Shown: piece after piece, positions 34,353-43,280 of the stretch
Layout: every line of letters begins with the position of its first letter
How positions within the stretch are numbered: the first letter of the stretch is position 1
Source: Clostridiales bacterium
GTDB taxonomy: Bacteria > Bacillota > Clostridia > Christensenellales > CAG-138
Assembly: GCA_004558825.1 (NCBI GenBank)
Contig: SFDB01000016.1
Coordinates: forward strand, 1-64,000
Direction of reading: 5' to 3'
DNA length: 64,000 bases
The notes under the pieces: generated by a model
What the model was told of the DNA's origin: nothing
What the model saw: only the letters and a program-made list of their open reading frames with translations
Database searches by the model: none
Position numbers and translations under genes: made by a program

Positions 34353-35173
34353 AAATGAAATCAATCGATTTACGACAAATGCAGCATATCGAGCTTGATA
34401 TACTGCTTGAGCTTGACAAGCTGTGCAAAAAACATGGACTCCGCTACTATATGGACGGCGGCACGCTCCTTGGAGCCATGTGCTATGAGGGCTTTATTCC
34501 GTGGGACGACGACATTGACATAAAAATGCCGCGCCCCGATTATGAAAAGCTGCTTATGCTTGGCGATGAGCTGCCCAATCATATACGCATCGACGCGCCG
34601 ACGCGCGGACATTGCGAATACACCATGACGAAGCTCATAGACAGCCGAACCGTGCTCATCGAACGCAGCGGAGAAGCCTGCAAGCGCACGGGAGTGTATA
34701 TAGACGTGTTTCCCATGGATGGACATCCCGACGGCGAAAAGGCGCGGCAAAGGCACATAAATAAGCTCAGGCGGCTTAATACGCTGTTTCATAATTCGCT
34801 TGAGCGTTTTTCGTCATTAAAGCGTTCAAAGTCATTAAAAACGATATTCAAGGGTTATATTTATGATATAATGTATACGCCGTACGGTCTCTATAGACGG
34901 ATGACGGCGGCGGCGAAGCGCTTCGACTATGAGAAGTGCGGCAGCGTGGGACTGCTTGTGGAGGGCGACTCTGAGAGAGAACGCTTTCCGAAAGAGTGGC
35001 TTGAACCTGCTGTGATGCTTGAGTTTGAGGGCCACATGCTTCCTGCGCCGTGCGGCTATAGGGAGCATCTGCGCGTGTTTTACGGCGCACATATCACGAA
35101 TGAGGAGTATCATCATAATCTGCCGATGATACTGCCCGATCACGATCACGAGGTCTTTTGGGCGGAGGGGTAA
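34349..35173 (+). CDS. LicD family phosphotransferase
   Basis: A 274-residue LicD/FKTN-like protein. YMDGGTLLGAMCYEGFIPWDDDIDI at about 32-56 is the nucleotidyltransferase-fold motif with the metal aspartates. LicD proteins transfer phosphocholine or other phospho groups from a nucleotide carrier to sugars, so the polymer likely has a phospho-substituent. No licC-like CDP-choline gene is in the window. It overlaps the previous gene by 4 bases. Confidence 0.87.
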   Translation: MKMKSIDLRQMQHIELDILLELDKLCKKHGLRYYMDGGTLLGAMCYEGFIPWDDDIDIKMPRPDYEKLLMLGDELPNHIRIDAPTRGHCEYTMTKLIDSRTVLIERSGEACKRTGVYIDVFPMDGHPDGEKARQRHINKLRRLNTLFHNSLERFSSLKRSKSLKTIFKGYIYDIMYTPYGLYRRMTAAAKRFDYEKCGSVGLLVEGDSERERFPKEWLEPAVMLEFEGHMLPAPCGYREHLRVFYGAHITNEEYHHNLPMILPDHDHEVFWAEG

Positions 35174-35177
35174 AACG

Positions 35178-36188
35178 ATGGGTTTTAGACCGGCTCACAT
35201 AAAAAAATATTTTGCATGGGTGAAGCGCCGGGCGGATGCTTACAAGCAAGACAGGCGCTTTTCGCGTGAGTATGCTCGCCTCTGCTTCGAGTTTGAGTGG
35301 TCTCAGCTCGGAAACAAGCCTCAGGAGCTTATAGACGCAAAATCAAAGGCAAAGCAGGAGTGGATACTCGCCTATCTTGAAAAAACATGCCCCGAAACGA
35401 TTGCGGCATACAGAAATATGCCGGCGCCGGAGCATATGAACGAGCCGCAGAAGGAAGTAAAGCTTTGGTCGATGTGGTGGCAGGGCGAAAACGAAGCGGC
35501 GCCGTTGTTTCGTCTGTGCATAGAAAGCGCTAAAAAGCATATGCACGGAGATGTCGTTGTGCTCGACAAGGATAACTACAAAAACTATTTTGACATACCG
35601 GAATATATGCTCCGAAAACTGGCCGAAGGCAAAATCGCGCTTCAGCATATATGCGACTATATGGTGGTATCGATTCTGGCGACGCAGGGCGGATTCTTTA
35701 CGGGCGCAACCGTGTGGTGCTCGCAGGATATACCGGATTCGGTTTTGCGCGCTCCGTTTTATACATGCAAGGCGGCGACCGACAGAACGTTTTTTATGTC
35801 GCGCTCACGCTGGGTCGGCTATCTGCTTGCGGGACGAAAAGGCTTTCCGCTGTTCACGTTTGCCCGCGACTTTCTTGAGGAGTACTGGAGAAAGGTCGAT
35901 GCTGCGGTCGACTATCTTGTGCTTGACTATATATTTGAGCTTGCGTACAGGAACATCCCGTGCGTTAAGGCCATGGTTGATGCAAATCCGGACAACAACC
36001 CGCTTCGCAACGAGCTGATAGCACATTTGAGCGACGCCTATGACGCAGAGAAGTTCAAGCGCTATACGCAGGGCGATACGATGTTCTACAAGCTGTCGTG
36101 GAAATTTGGTGCAAAGGATACGCTTACGGCTGACGGCAGGGTCACGAACTACGGACATATGCTTGATGAATATGATATTGAGGAGTGA
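35178..36188 (+). CDS. Capsular polysaccharide synthesis (Caps_synth/GT32-like) protein, altered metal motif
   Basis: A 336-residue protein of the Caps_synth family. LWSMWWQGENEAAPLFRLCIES and DHICDYMVVSI-like segments mark the fold. Where family members normally carry an aspartate (GGIWIDAT type), this protein reads GGFFTGATVWCS at about 173-184, with glycine in place of the aspartate. It may have lost its transferase activity, bind its donor without metal, or be a variant group. It follows licD by 4 bases. Confidence 0.7.
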   Translation: MGFRPAHIKKYFAWVKRRADAYKQDRRFSREYARLCFEFEWSQLGNKPQELIDAKSKAKQEWILAYLEKTCPETIAAYRNMPAPEHMNEPQKEVKLWSMWWQGENEAAPLFRLCIESAKKHMHGDVVVLDKDNYKNYFDIPEYMLRKLAEGKIALQHICDYMVVSILATQGGFFTGATVWCSQDIPDSVLRAPFYTCKAATDRTFFMSRSRWVGYLLAGRKGFPLFTFARDFLEEYWRKVDAAVDYLVLDYIFELAYRNIPCVKAMVDANPDNNPLRNELIAHLSDAYDAEKFKRYTQGDTMFYKLSWKFGAKDTLTADGRVTNYGHMLDEYDIEE

Positions 36189-36193
36189 GCGGT

Positions 36194-36610
36194 ATGAACG
36201 ATAAACCGTACGAATTGGCTTTTCCGCAGCATGGAGACGAGAGAGGGTATCTCGTGGCGATAGAAGGCGGCAGCGATGTTCCGTTTGAGATAAAGCGTAT
36301 TTTTTACATATACGGTTCGGACGAAAAGGTCGTGCGCGGGCGTCATGCCAATAAAAACAGCCAATTTGTGCTTATTAACGTTGCGGGGAGCTGCAAGGTG
36401 CGAGTGTGCGATACGTCAGGCGAAGAAAGGGTATATGTGCTTGATCATCCAAGAATGGGGCTGTACCTTCCCGCAAAGGTATGGAAGGATATGTACGATT
36501 TTTCGCATGACAGTATTTTGCTGTGCTTATCAAGCGAAAGATACGATCCCGACGAGTATATACGAGACTATGACGCTTTTATGGGATTGTGCGCGGAGGA
36601 AAAAGCATGA
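36194..36610 (+). CDS. dTDP-4-keto-6-deoxyglucose 3,4-ketoisomerase (FdtA/QdtA-like)
   Basis: A 138-residue cupin of the WxcM/FdtA family. It moves the keto group of dTDP-4-keto-6-deoxyglucose from C4 to C3, ready for transamination. DERGYLVAIEGG and VVRGRHANKNSQFVLINVAG contain the conserved active-site His, and GLYLPAKVWKDMYDF is the family C-terminal block. Whether the gluco (Qdt) or galacto (Fdt) product forms cannot be told from sequence by eye. ATG at 36194 is preferred over an overlapping GTG. The aminotransferase and an acetyltransferase fusion follow directly. Confidence 0.85.
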   Translation: MNDKPYELAFPQHGDERGYLVAIEGGSDVPFEIKRIFYIYGSDEKVVRGRHANKNSQFVLINVAGSCKVRVCDTSGEERVYVLDHPRMGLYLPAKVWKDMYDFSHDSILLCLSSERYDPDEYIRDYDAFMGLCAEEKA

Positions 36611-37713
36611 ATGTTGCATTCACGGACTTGAAGCGCCAATACGACATATACGCGCAGGAATACGAGAGCGCGGCGCTCAGGGTGCTGCGGTCGGGGTGGT
36701 ATGTGCTCGGGAAAGAGCTTGAAGCGTTTGAAAAACGCTTTGCGGAATACGTCGGCGCGCGCCACTGCATAGGCGTAAACTCGGGACAGGATGCGCTCAT
36801 ACTTGCCGTGCGTGCCCTCGGCATAGGAGAGGGCGACGAAGTGATAGTTCCGTCGAATACATATATCGCAAGCGTGCTCGGCATCACCGAAAACGGTGCA
36901 ATACCCGTATTCGTCGAGCCCGACGAATACTTCAACATTTCCCCCGACAAGATAGAAAACGCCATAACCGACAAGACGAAAGCGATATTGCCCGTTCATC
37001 TTTACGGACAGGCTTGCGCCATGGACGATATATGCGATATAGCAAGGCGGCATGGCCTTTACATAATCGAGGACTGCGCGCAGTCGCACGGCGCGCAGTA
37101 CAAAGGCAAAATGACGGGAACGTTCGGCGATATAGGTTGTTTCAGCTTTTATCCAACGAAGCCGCTCGGCGCTTTGGGCGACGCGGGGGCGCTTGTGACC
37201 GACAGCGACGAGCTTGAGCAAAGGCTAAGAAAGCTTAGAAACTATGGAAGCGGCAAGAAATATGTCAACGATCTTGAAGGCGTAAATACGCGCATGGACG
37301 AGCTTCAGGCGGCGCTTCTTCAGGTAGGCCTTGAGCATCTTGAAAAGAACAATGCGATACGCATGGACATAGCGAAGCGATATCTTGACGGCATAAAAAA
37401 CAGCGCCGTCACCCTTCCGAGAACGCGCGTCGGCGCAACGAACGTGTACCATGTTTTCCCCCTCATGTGCGGCAAACGAGACGAGCTGCAGCGCTATCTC
37501 GAAGAAAACGGAGTTCGGACGCTCATACACTATCCGATACCTCCGCATATGCAAAAATGCTACGGGCGTCTCGGCATTGAGCGGGGAGCGCTGCCTATAG
37601 CGGAAAAGTACGCTGCGTGCGAAATAAGCCTGCCGATATATGTGGGTATGCCCGATAAAGAGATTGAGTATGTGATAGAAACGCTCAACCGGTTTGAGGA
37701 GGGGACGGAATGA
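36607..37713 (+). CDS. Sugar 3-aminotransferase, DegT/DnrJ family (FdtB/QdtB-like)
   Basis: A 368-residue PLP enzyme. CIGVNSGQDALILAVRAL is the phosphate-binding part, VIVPSNTYIAS and EDCAQSHGA (PLP-ring aspartate) follow, and the Schiff-base lysine lies in FSFYPTKPLGALGDAG near residue 187. DegT enzymes next to FdtA-type isomerases aminate the 3-keto group to give a 3-amino-3,6-dideoxyhexose. It overlaps its neighbours by 4 bases on both sides. Confidence 0.88.
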   Translation: MNVAFTDLKRQYDIYAQEYESAALRVLRSGWYVLGKELEAFEKRFAEYVGARHCIGVNSGQDALILAVRALGIGEGDEVIVPSNTYIASVLGITENGAIPVFVEPDEYFNISPDKIENAITDKTKAILPVHLYGQACAMDDICDIARRHGLYIIEDCAQSHGAQYKGKMTGTFGDIGCFSFYPTKPLGALGDAGALVTDSDELEQRLRKLRNYGSGKKYVNDLEGVNTRMDELQAALLQVGLEHLEKNNAIRMDIAKRYLDGIKNSAVTLPRTRVGATNVYHVFPLMCGKRDELQRYLEENGVRTLIHYPIPPHMQKCYGRLGIERGALPIAEKYAACEISLPIYVGMPDKEIEYVIETLNRFEEGTE

Positions 37714-39200
37714 GCGCAAATACACGTTTTTCGCTGCGCACTCTTGAGGAGAAGGACGCCCTGCTTATGCTCGAATGGATGCATGACCCGAGCATAAACA
37801 GATTCTTCCGATTTGATGCGGAGAAAATGACGGAGGAAAAATGCCGCGAATACATTCGTTCGGCTGCTGTGAGTGCCGACTGCCGACACTATGCCGTCGT
37901 CGATGATAACGACGAGTATCTCGGGACGATAAGCCTCAAGGGCATAGATGCGCAGAAAGGCACAGCCGAATATGCGATAAGCATGCGATCGTGCGCCCAT
38001 GGGAGCGGTGCGGCCATGTACGCGACAAAAGAGCTGCTTCGTAAGGCGTTTGACGAGCTGGGCCTGAATCGTGTTTACCTCAACGTGCTTTCGGACAATG
38101 TGCGCGCGAATCGTTTCTATGAGAAGGCGGGGTTCAAGTTCGTGCGCGAGGAAAAGGAGGCCGTGGAGATACGGGGAGAAAAGCACTCCTTGAAGTGGTA
38201 TGAATTTGAGAACGACAAAGCTGCGATTGATGTCAGCGTTGCCGTAATAACGTACAACATGGCGCGCTATCTTCCCAAGCTGCTTGACAGCATATTTATG
38301 CAAAAGGTCAACTTCAGGCTTGAGGTGGTAGTGGACGACGACTGCTCGCCCGACAACACGCGCGAGATACTTTACGAATATAAGCGTCGATATCCGAACG
38401 AGCTTGTGCTGTCGCTCAGGGACAGCAATGTCGGCGGCAGCAAAAATATGTATAACGTGCTCCGTATGTGTCGAGGCAGGTATATCGCCATAATTGAGGG
38501 CGACGACTGGTGGGAGAGCGACGATAAGCTTCAGTATCAGTATGACTTTCTCGAGACGCACCCCGAGTATGTCGCCATGTACTGCAATTCGATGTGCGAA
38601 ACAAACCGCAGCGATATAAGCAGCTTTCCGCGCAGAAAAACGGATTGCCCAAGAGTGTATACGTTAAAGGATTTTAGACAGCCGCACTTTTTGGACAGGC
38701 TGCCGAGCAGCACCGAGACCGTGATGCTCCGCAACGTGTTCGCGAACGGCTCAGAGCGTGAACTCGACGTGTTTTGGAGAGCCCACAATATGGTGTGGGA
38801 TCAATCGCTCGCGCTTATTCTTTATGGAAAGGGCGACGTGTATTACGATCCGCGCATAATGACGCACCACCGCACCGTTGTTGAGGCGGGCGGAACAAAT
38901 TATCAGTCGCTCTATGCTGCGCGCGACAACAGCGTAAGCGATGCCGCCATGTATGCCTGCCACGAGGAGTATATAGAAAATGTCCTGCACAAGAGGTGCG
39001 GAAGATTCTATAAGGCGCGCGGTGACCTGTTTGCGCAGAACTATTGGAAATACAGGAAATCCAAGAATCCCGAGGATAAGACGAGGTATGCAGCCATATG
39101 GAAGCAGCGCAAAAGAAAGCTTCCGCTGGTATGGTGGACGTTCGTATGGGGCTGCGGCAGCTTGAAACGGAAAATCAAGGGGGTATTCAGACGTGCCTGA
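37710..39200 (+). CDS. GNAT acetyltransferase fused to GT2 glycosyltransferase
   Basis: A 496-residue two-domain protein. Residues 1-170 are a RimJ-like GNAT domain (LLMLEWMHDPSINRFF, then HGSGAAMYATKELL and the NVRANRFYEKAGF segment). Residues from about 172 to 496 are a GT2 domain (VSVAVITYNMARYLP, VVVDDDCSPDN, IAIIEGDDWW). Coming straight after the isomerase and aminotransferase genes, the first domain probably N-acetylates the dTDP-3-amino sugar and the second transfers it. In known Fdt/Qdt pathways the acetyltransferase is a separate hexapeptide protein, so this fusion is unusual. Confidence 0.83.
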   Translation: MSANTRFSLRTLEEKDALLMLEWMHDPSINRFFRFDAEKMTEEKCREYIRSAAVSADCRHYAVVDDNDEYLGTISLKGIDAQKGTAEYAISMRSCAHGSGAAMYATKELLRKAFDELGLNRVYLNVLSDNVRANRFYEKAGFKFVREEKEAVEIRGEKHSLKWYEFENDKAAIDVSVAVITYNMARYLPKLLDSIFMQKVNFRLEVVVDDDCSPDNTREILYEYKRRYPNELVLSLRDSNVGGSKNMYNVLRMCRGRYIAIIEGDDWWESDDKLQYQYDFLETHPEYVAMYCNSMCETNRSDISSFPRRKTDCPRVYTLKDFRQPHFLDRLPSSTETVMLRNVFANGSERELDVFWRAHNMVWDQSLALILYGKGDVYYDPRIMTHHRTVVEAGGTNYQSLYAARDNSVSDAAMYACHEEYIENVLHKRCGRFYKARGDLFAQNYWKYRKSKNPEDKTRYAAIWKQRKRKLPLVWWTFVWGCGSLKRKIKGVFRRA

Positions 39201-40043
39201 GCTTTCGATAATCGTGCCTGTATACAAGGTGGAAAAGTATCTGCCCCGATGCATTGACAGCATTCTGGCGCAGACGTTTGGAGACTTTGAGCTTATACTG
39301 ATTGACGACGGCTCGCCCGACGGCTGCGGCCGCATTTGTGACGAATACGCGAGAAAGGATAAGCGCATAGTCGTTATACACCAAAAAAACATGGGCGTAA
39401 GCGCGGCAAGAAACGCCGGCCTCGATATCGCGCGCGGCAGGTATATCGGTTTCGTTGATTCGGACGATTGGATAGAGCCGCAGATGTACGAGGTAATGAT
39501 GGACGCTATAAGAGAAAACGGCGCAGATATGGCGGTGTGCGGGGTGCGATATGCTGACGAAGACGGTAAATTCACAAGAGCGGATTGGCTGTCGGAGAGT
39601 GTGTACTCGCGAGACGGATTGCTTGAGGACGTTTTTGCCATGCCGAATAAGCTTGGCGGCATATGCTGCAATAAGGTGTTTGACGCATCTAAAATTGCGT
39701 CTGTGCGCTTTAAAGTGGGCATGACGATTGCGGAGGACGCGCTGTATCTTTTCGACTGCTTTATGAGGATAGACTGCTCATTGACGGCAGGCTGTCGATG
39801 CTGAAACATGTAAGGAAGCAAATGCCGTCAATTGAGTCAATGGCGGAAGATAAGTTTCTTGACGAATGCCTCAGACAAGCGACGCAAATAAGGTCGATAG
39901 GCATGGACACGCATAAGCCGTATCGTTCAAGGATATTGCGGATTAAGTGGAAAATGCTTAAAGAAATATGTCGTTCGGCGCTCAAGGGGACGTTATCGCG
40001 AGCAAAGCTGCACGGATATATTTACGAATGGATGAAGCTTTAA
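39193..40043 (+). pseudogene. Broken GT2 glycosyltransferase gene
   Basis: The first frame (GTG 39193 after AAGGGGG, to 39804) gives a normal GT2 start with SIIVPVYKVEKYLP, LIDDGSPDG and FVDSDDWIEP, up to AEDALYLFDCFMR, and then runs into an unrelated short tail and a stop. A second frame, reading LLIDGRLSMLKHVRKQ and on to 40043, looks like the natural C-terminus. Together they fall short of the usual 320 or so residues, so a small internal deletion with frameshift is likely. The catalytic core remains; a truncated product might still fold. Confidence 0.65.
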
Positions 40044-40055
40044 CGGAGGAATGGT

Positions 40056-40895
40056 GTGAGTCGGGAATTTGATACTGTAATCAAGCCCAAAACAGGATGG
40101 TTTGATATAAAACTGAAGGAGGTTTGGGCGTATCGCGACCTGATAGTCCTGTTTGTGAGGCGAAACTTTGTTTCTCATTACAAGCAGACGGTGCTGGGGC
40201 CGCTGTGGGCGATAATTCAGCCGCTGCTCACTACGGTGGTATTTACCGTAGTGTTCGGCAGTATTGCGGGGCTTGCGGCAAAGGGCGTGCCGTCGTTCCT
40301 GTTTTATTTGAGCGGCACTGTAGCATGGTCGTACTTTTCGTCATGCCTCACGCAGACGGCGGACACGTTCACAGGCAATGCCGCGATTCTTGGCAAGGTT
40401 TATTTTCCGCGAATCGTTATGCCTATATCGACGGTGCTGACGAATCTTATATCGTTTGCGATACAGTTCGCCATGTTTGCCGCGTTTTTGGCGTACTACG
40501 CCGTAAAAGGCGACGTAAGCGTCAACCGGTATGCGCTCATGCTTCCGATTCTCGTCGTACATATGGCGCTGCTGGGCCTCGGCACGGGAATAATCATATC
40601 CGCTCTTACTACGAAGTACAGGGATCTTAAAATGCTTATCGGCTTTGGCGTTCAGCTTTGGATGTATGCAACGCCCGTCGCTTACGATATAGGCATTATT
40701 CCGCAAAAATACATGAGCCTCTATATGCTTAATCCCATGACTCCTGTAATAAATACGTTCCGCTACGCTTTTCTGGGCGTAGGGCAGTTTGAGCTGAATT
40801 ATTATCTCATAAGCTGGGCGGTTACGGCCGCGATATTGTTTGTGGGCGTGATACTTTTCAGCAGAGTGGAAAAGACGTTTATGGATACGGTTTGA
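40056..40895 (+). CDS. ABC-2 type polysaccharide/teichoic acid export permease (Wzm/TagG-like)
   Basis: A 279-residue permease with six membrane helices. The N-terminal amphipathic part (VWAYRDLIVLFVRRNFVSHYKQT) and the helix pattern are those of Wzm/RfbA/TagG. It exports an undecaprenyl-linked polymer together with the ATPase in the next gene. GTG at 40056 is five bases after GGAGGA. Confidence 0.9.
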   Translation: MSREFDTVIKPKTGWFDIKLKEVWAYRDLIVLFVRRNFVSHYKQTVLGPLWAIIQPLLTTVVFTVVFGSIAGLAAKGVPSFLFYLSGTVAWSYFSSCLTQTADTFTGNAAILGKVYFPRIVMPISTVLTNLISFAIQFAMFAAFLAYYAVKGDVSVNRYALMLPILVVHMALLGLGTGIIISALTTKYRDLKMLIGFGVQLWMYATPVAYDIGIIPQKYMSLYMLNPMTPVINTFRYAFLGVGQFELNYYLISWAVTAAILFVGVILFSRVEKTFMDTV

Positions 40896-40903
40896 GGTGC
40901 GAT

Positions 40904-42163
40904 ATGAGTTTAGCTGTAGATATAAGCCATGTTTCAAAGGAGTACCGCCTCGGCGCCATCGGCGGCGGCACGCTGAAGGGCGATATTCAAAGCCTTGTGG
41001 CAAGGATAAGAGGCAGGGAAGACCCGAACATGAAGCTCGACAAGGCGGGTTATAACGGCAACGAGCGTTTTTTGGCGCTCGACGATGTATCGATGCAGGT
41101 CGAAAAGGGAGAGGCGCTCGGAATAATCGGCCATAACGGAGCGGGTAAGTCGACGCTTCTTAAGCTCTTGTCGCGCGTTACTGCGCCCACGAAGGGAACG
41201 ATATCCTATAACGGCAGGATAGCATCGATGCTCGAGGTCGGCACGGGCTTTCATCCGGAGCTTACCGGACGCGAAAACGTGTATATGAACGGCGCGATAC
41301 TCGGCATGACAAAGGCGGAGATATCAAAGAAATTTGATGAGATTGTCGCTTTCGCCGAGATGGAGAAATTCATAGATACGCCTGTAAAGCGCTATTCATC
41401 GGGCATGTATGTTAAGCTTGCGTTCGCCGTTGCCGCGCACCTTGACTCTGAAATAATGGTCATGGACGAGGTGCTTGCGGTGGGCGACATGAAGTTCCAG
41501 CAAAAATGCCTCGGCAGAATGGGCGATGCGGCAAACAGTGAGGGACGCACCGTGCTTTATGTCAGCCACAATATGAACACCATACGCCAGCTTTGCAAAC
41601 GCTGCGTCGTTCTTGACCATGGGAAGGTCATATTCGACGGCGATACGGAGACGGCGATAGGGCTGTATGCGGGGAAGAACAGATTGCTGCGAAATGTTAT
41701 AGAGTGCACCGATGATATGAGGAGAGATTTATTCCGGGATGAGAAAATTGTGTTAAAAACGATTAGCTTATTGGATGTGAGCAATCCTGTATTCAACAAT
41801 AAGGATGTGATAAAACTAAACATAGAGTACGAAGCTACAAAGGAGTTTGAACATATATGTCTGCGTGTTCCGATATCATACATTGACGGAACCATAATCG
41901 GCATGGCAACTTCAATGCCGATTATTAAATGCAAACGTGGTATTAATGACATTACAATAGAAATACGTCCGGAAAACTTAGCATCCGGAAGATATTCTGC
42001 AAGGTTTGTTATTTATTCCGTTAATGATTTCGGAACTATGGAAACACATGACGTTGTTGACAGCGCATTCTTATTTGACATCGATAATGAGGCCACCAAC
42101 AATATTAATTGGGAGCATAGATATTGGGGCGCGATTTCATTTCCGGTGATTAAAATAGTTTAG
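40904..42163 (+). CDS. ABC polysaccharide exporter ATPase with Wzt C-terminal domain
   Basis: A 419-residue ATPase. The first 260 or so residues are the ABC domain: GHNGAGKST (Walker A, about 79-87), the YSSGM signature, MDEVLAVGD (Walker B) and the switch histidine in LYVSHNM. From about residue 265 a beta-rich Wzt_C domain follows, which in O-antigen systems reads the end of the glycan chain. The C-terminal domain DNA is far poorer in GC than the ATPase part (19 of 60 in 41761-41820 against 34 of 60 in 41101-41160), so the gene seems to be a mosaic. ATG at 40904 follows GAGGTG. Confidence 0.9.
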   Translation: MSLAVDISHVSKEYRLGAIGGGTLKGDIQSLVARIRGREDPNMKLDKAGYNGNERFLALDDVSMQVEKGEALGIIGHNGAGKSTLLKLLSRVTAPTKGTISYNGRIASMLEVGTGFHPELTGRENVYMNGAILGMTKAEISKKFDEIVAFAEMEKFIDTPVKRYSSGMYVKLAFAVAAHLDSEIMVMDEVLAVGDMKFQQKCLGRMGDAANSEGRTVLYVSHNMNTIRQLCKRCVVLDHGKVIFDGDTETAIGLYAGKNRLLRNVIECTDDMRRDLFRDEKIVLKTISLLDVSNPVFNNKDVIKLNIEYEATKEFEHICLRVPISYIDGTIIGMATSMPIIKCKRGINDITIEIRPENLASGRYSARFVIYSVNDFGTMETHDVVDSAFLFDIDNEATNNINWEHRYWGAISFPVIKIV

Positions 42164-42176
42164 GCGGTGAAATACG

Positions 42177-43280
42177 ATGACGCTATCGGTAATTGGTTCG
42201 TTCAGAAAAAACAGATTTATAAGGAAGATATGCAATAAAATGCTGCGTCTACGTCAAAAACGGAGCGACTGGATAGTTTTTGTACGACCGATTTTAAAGC
42301 AACGCAGGAAATGCCCTAACGCAGTTTATTTTGTCATGACCCCGGAACATGGCAATATGGGGGATCATGCTATTGCGGAGGCTACATCGCAAATGTTGAG
42401 AGAGCTGTCTATCGAATATGTTGAAATAACGACAAAGGCTCTCGAACAATTAAAAAAGAATAAATGGTTAGGTATTATGAACCATAAAACGATAATCGTT
42501 AACGGCGGCGGCAATTTGGGGACGCTGTGGTTTGGCGTAGAGGATACCTTCAGAAAGTTGGTAATTGCGAATCCGGACTCATCTGTTTTTTGCTTACCCA
42601 ACACTATGTTTTATGAGGACAGCGATTGGGGCAGAAGCGAATTGGAGAAATCGATAATGATTTATAACAACCATGCTAAGCTTAAACTATATGCCAGGGA
42701 AATGATATCCTATAAGATGATGAAGAGATATTATAATCAGGTAGCGATTGTTCCGGATATGGCTTTGCTTATGAATAAATGTATAAATGGGACGGTGAGA
42801 AACGGATGTTTACTTTGCTTGAGGAATGACAAGGAAAGAACACGCAGTGATGATACAGAGGCCAACATTGTTGCCCAGGTGAAGCTTTTATTTGGTGACA
42901 ATTATAGGCATACGGATATGTGCATAGATCACGGGGTGACTATTAGTTCAAGGCATGCAGAGTTAGAGGCGAAATATGATGAATTCAGGTCAGCGGAGCT
43001 TGTCGTTACTGACCGTCTGCATGGTATGATTTTTGCGGCTATAACAGGAACGCCGTGCATTGTTATTGGCAGCATGAGTCATAAGGTGAAAGGTTGCTTT
43101 GAGTGGCTTCGTGATTTAGAATACATACGATTTATTGATAGCGCCAAAGATTTAATGCTTGAGTTCGACACCATACCCCAAAAGGAGTTTGTGTACGATA
43201 ACAGCAAGCTAATACCGATGTACGATGTTCTAAAGAATGATTTAAGAAAAGCAGCCGATAAGGAGTATAAACATGCCTAA
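42177..43280 (+). CDS. Polysaccharide pyruvyltransferase family protein
   Basis: A 367-residue PS_pyruv_trans protein. VMTPEHGNMGDHAIAEAT, IVNGGGNLGTLWF and VVTDRLHGMIFAAITGTP are the conserved blocks. It shares low GC content with the Wzt C-terminal domain before it, and the two may have been acquired as one unit. The predicted product puts a pyruvate ketal on a sugar, or may transfer another group as some family members do. Confidence 0.84.
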   Translation: MTLSVIGSFRKNRFIRKICNKMLRLRQKRSDWIVFVRPILKQRRKCPNAVYFVMTPEHGNMGDHAIAEATSQMLRELSIEYVEITTKALEQLKKNKWLGIMNHKTIIVNGGGNLGTLWFGVEDTFRKLVIANPDSSVFCLPNTMFYEDSDWGRSELEKSIMIYNNHAKLKLYAREMISYKMMKRYYNQVAIVPDMALLMNKCINGTVRNGCLLCLRNDKERTRSDDTEANIVAQVKLLFGDNYRHTDMCIDHGVTISSRHAELEAKYDEFRSAELVVTDRLHGMIFAAITGTPCIVIGSMSHKVKGCFEWLRDLEYIRFIDSAKDLMLEFDTIPQKEFVYDNSKLIPMYDVLKNDLRKAADKEYKHA

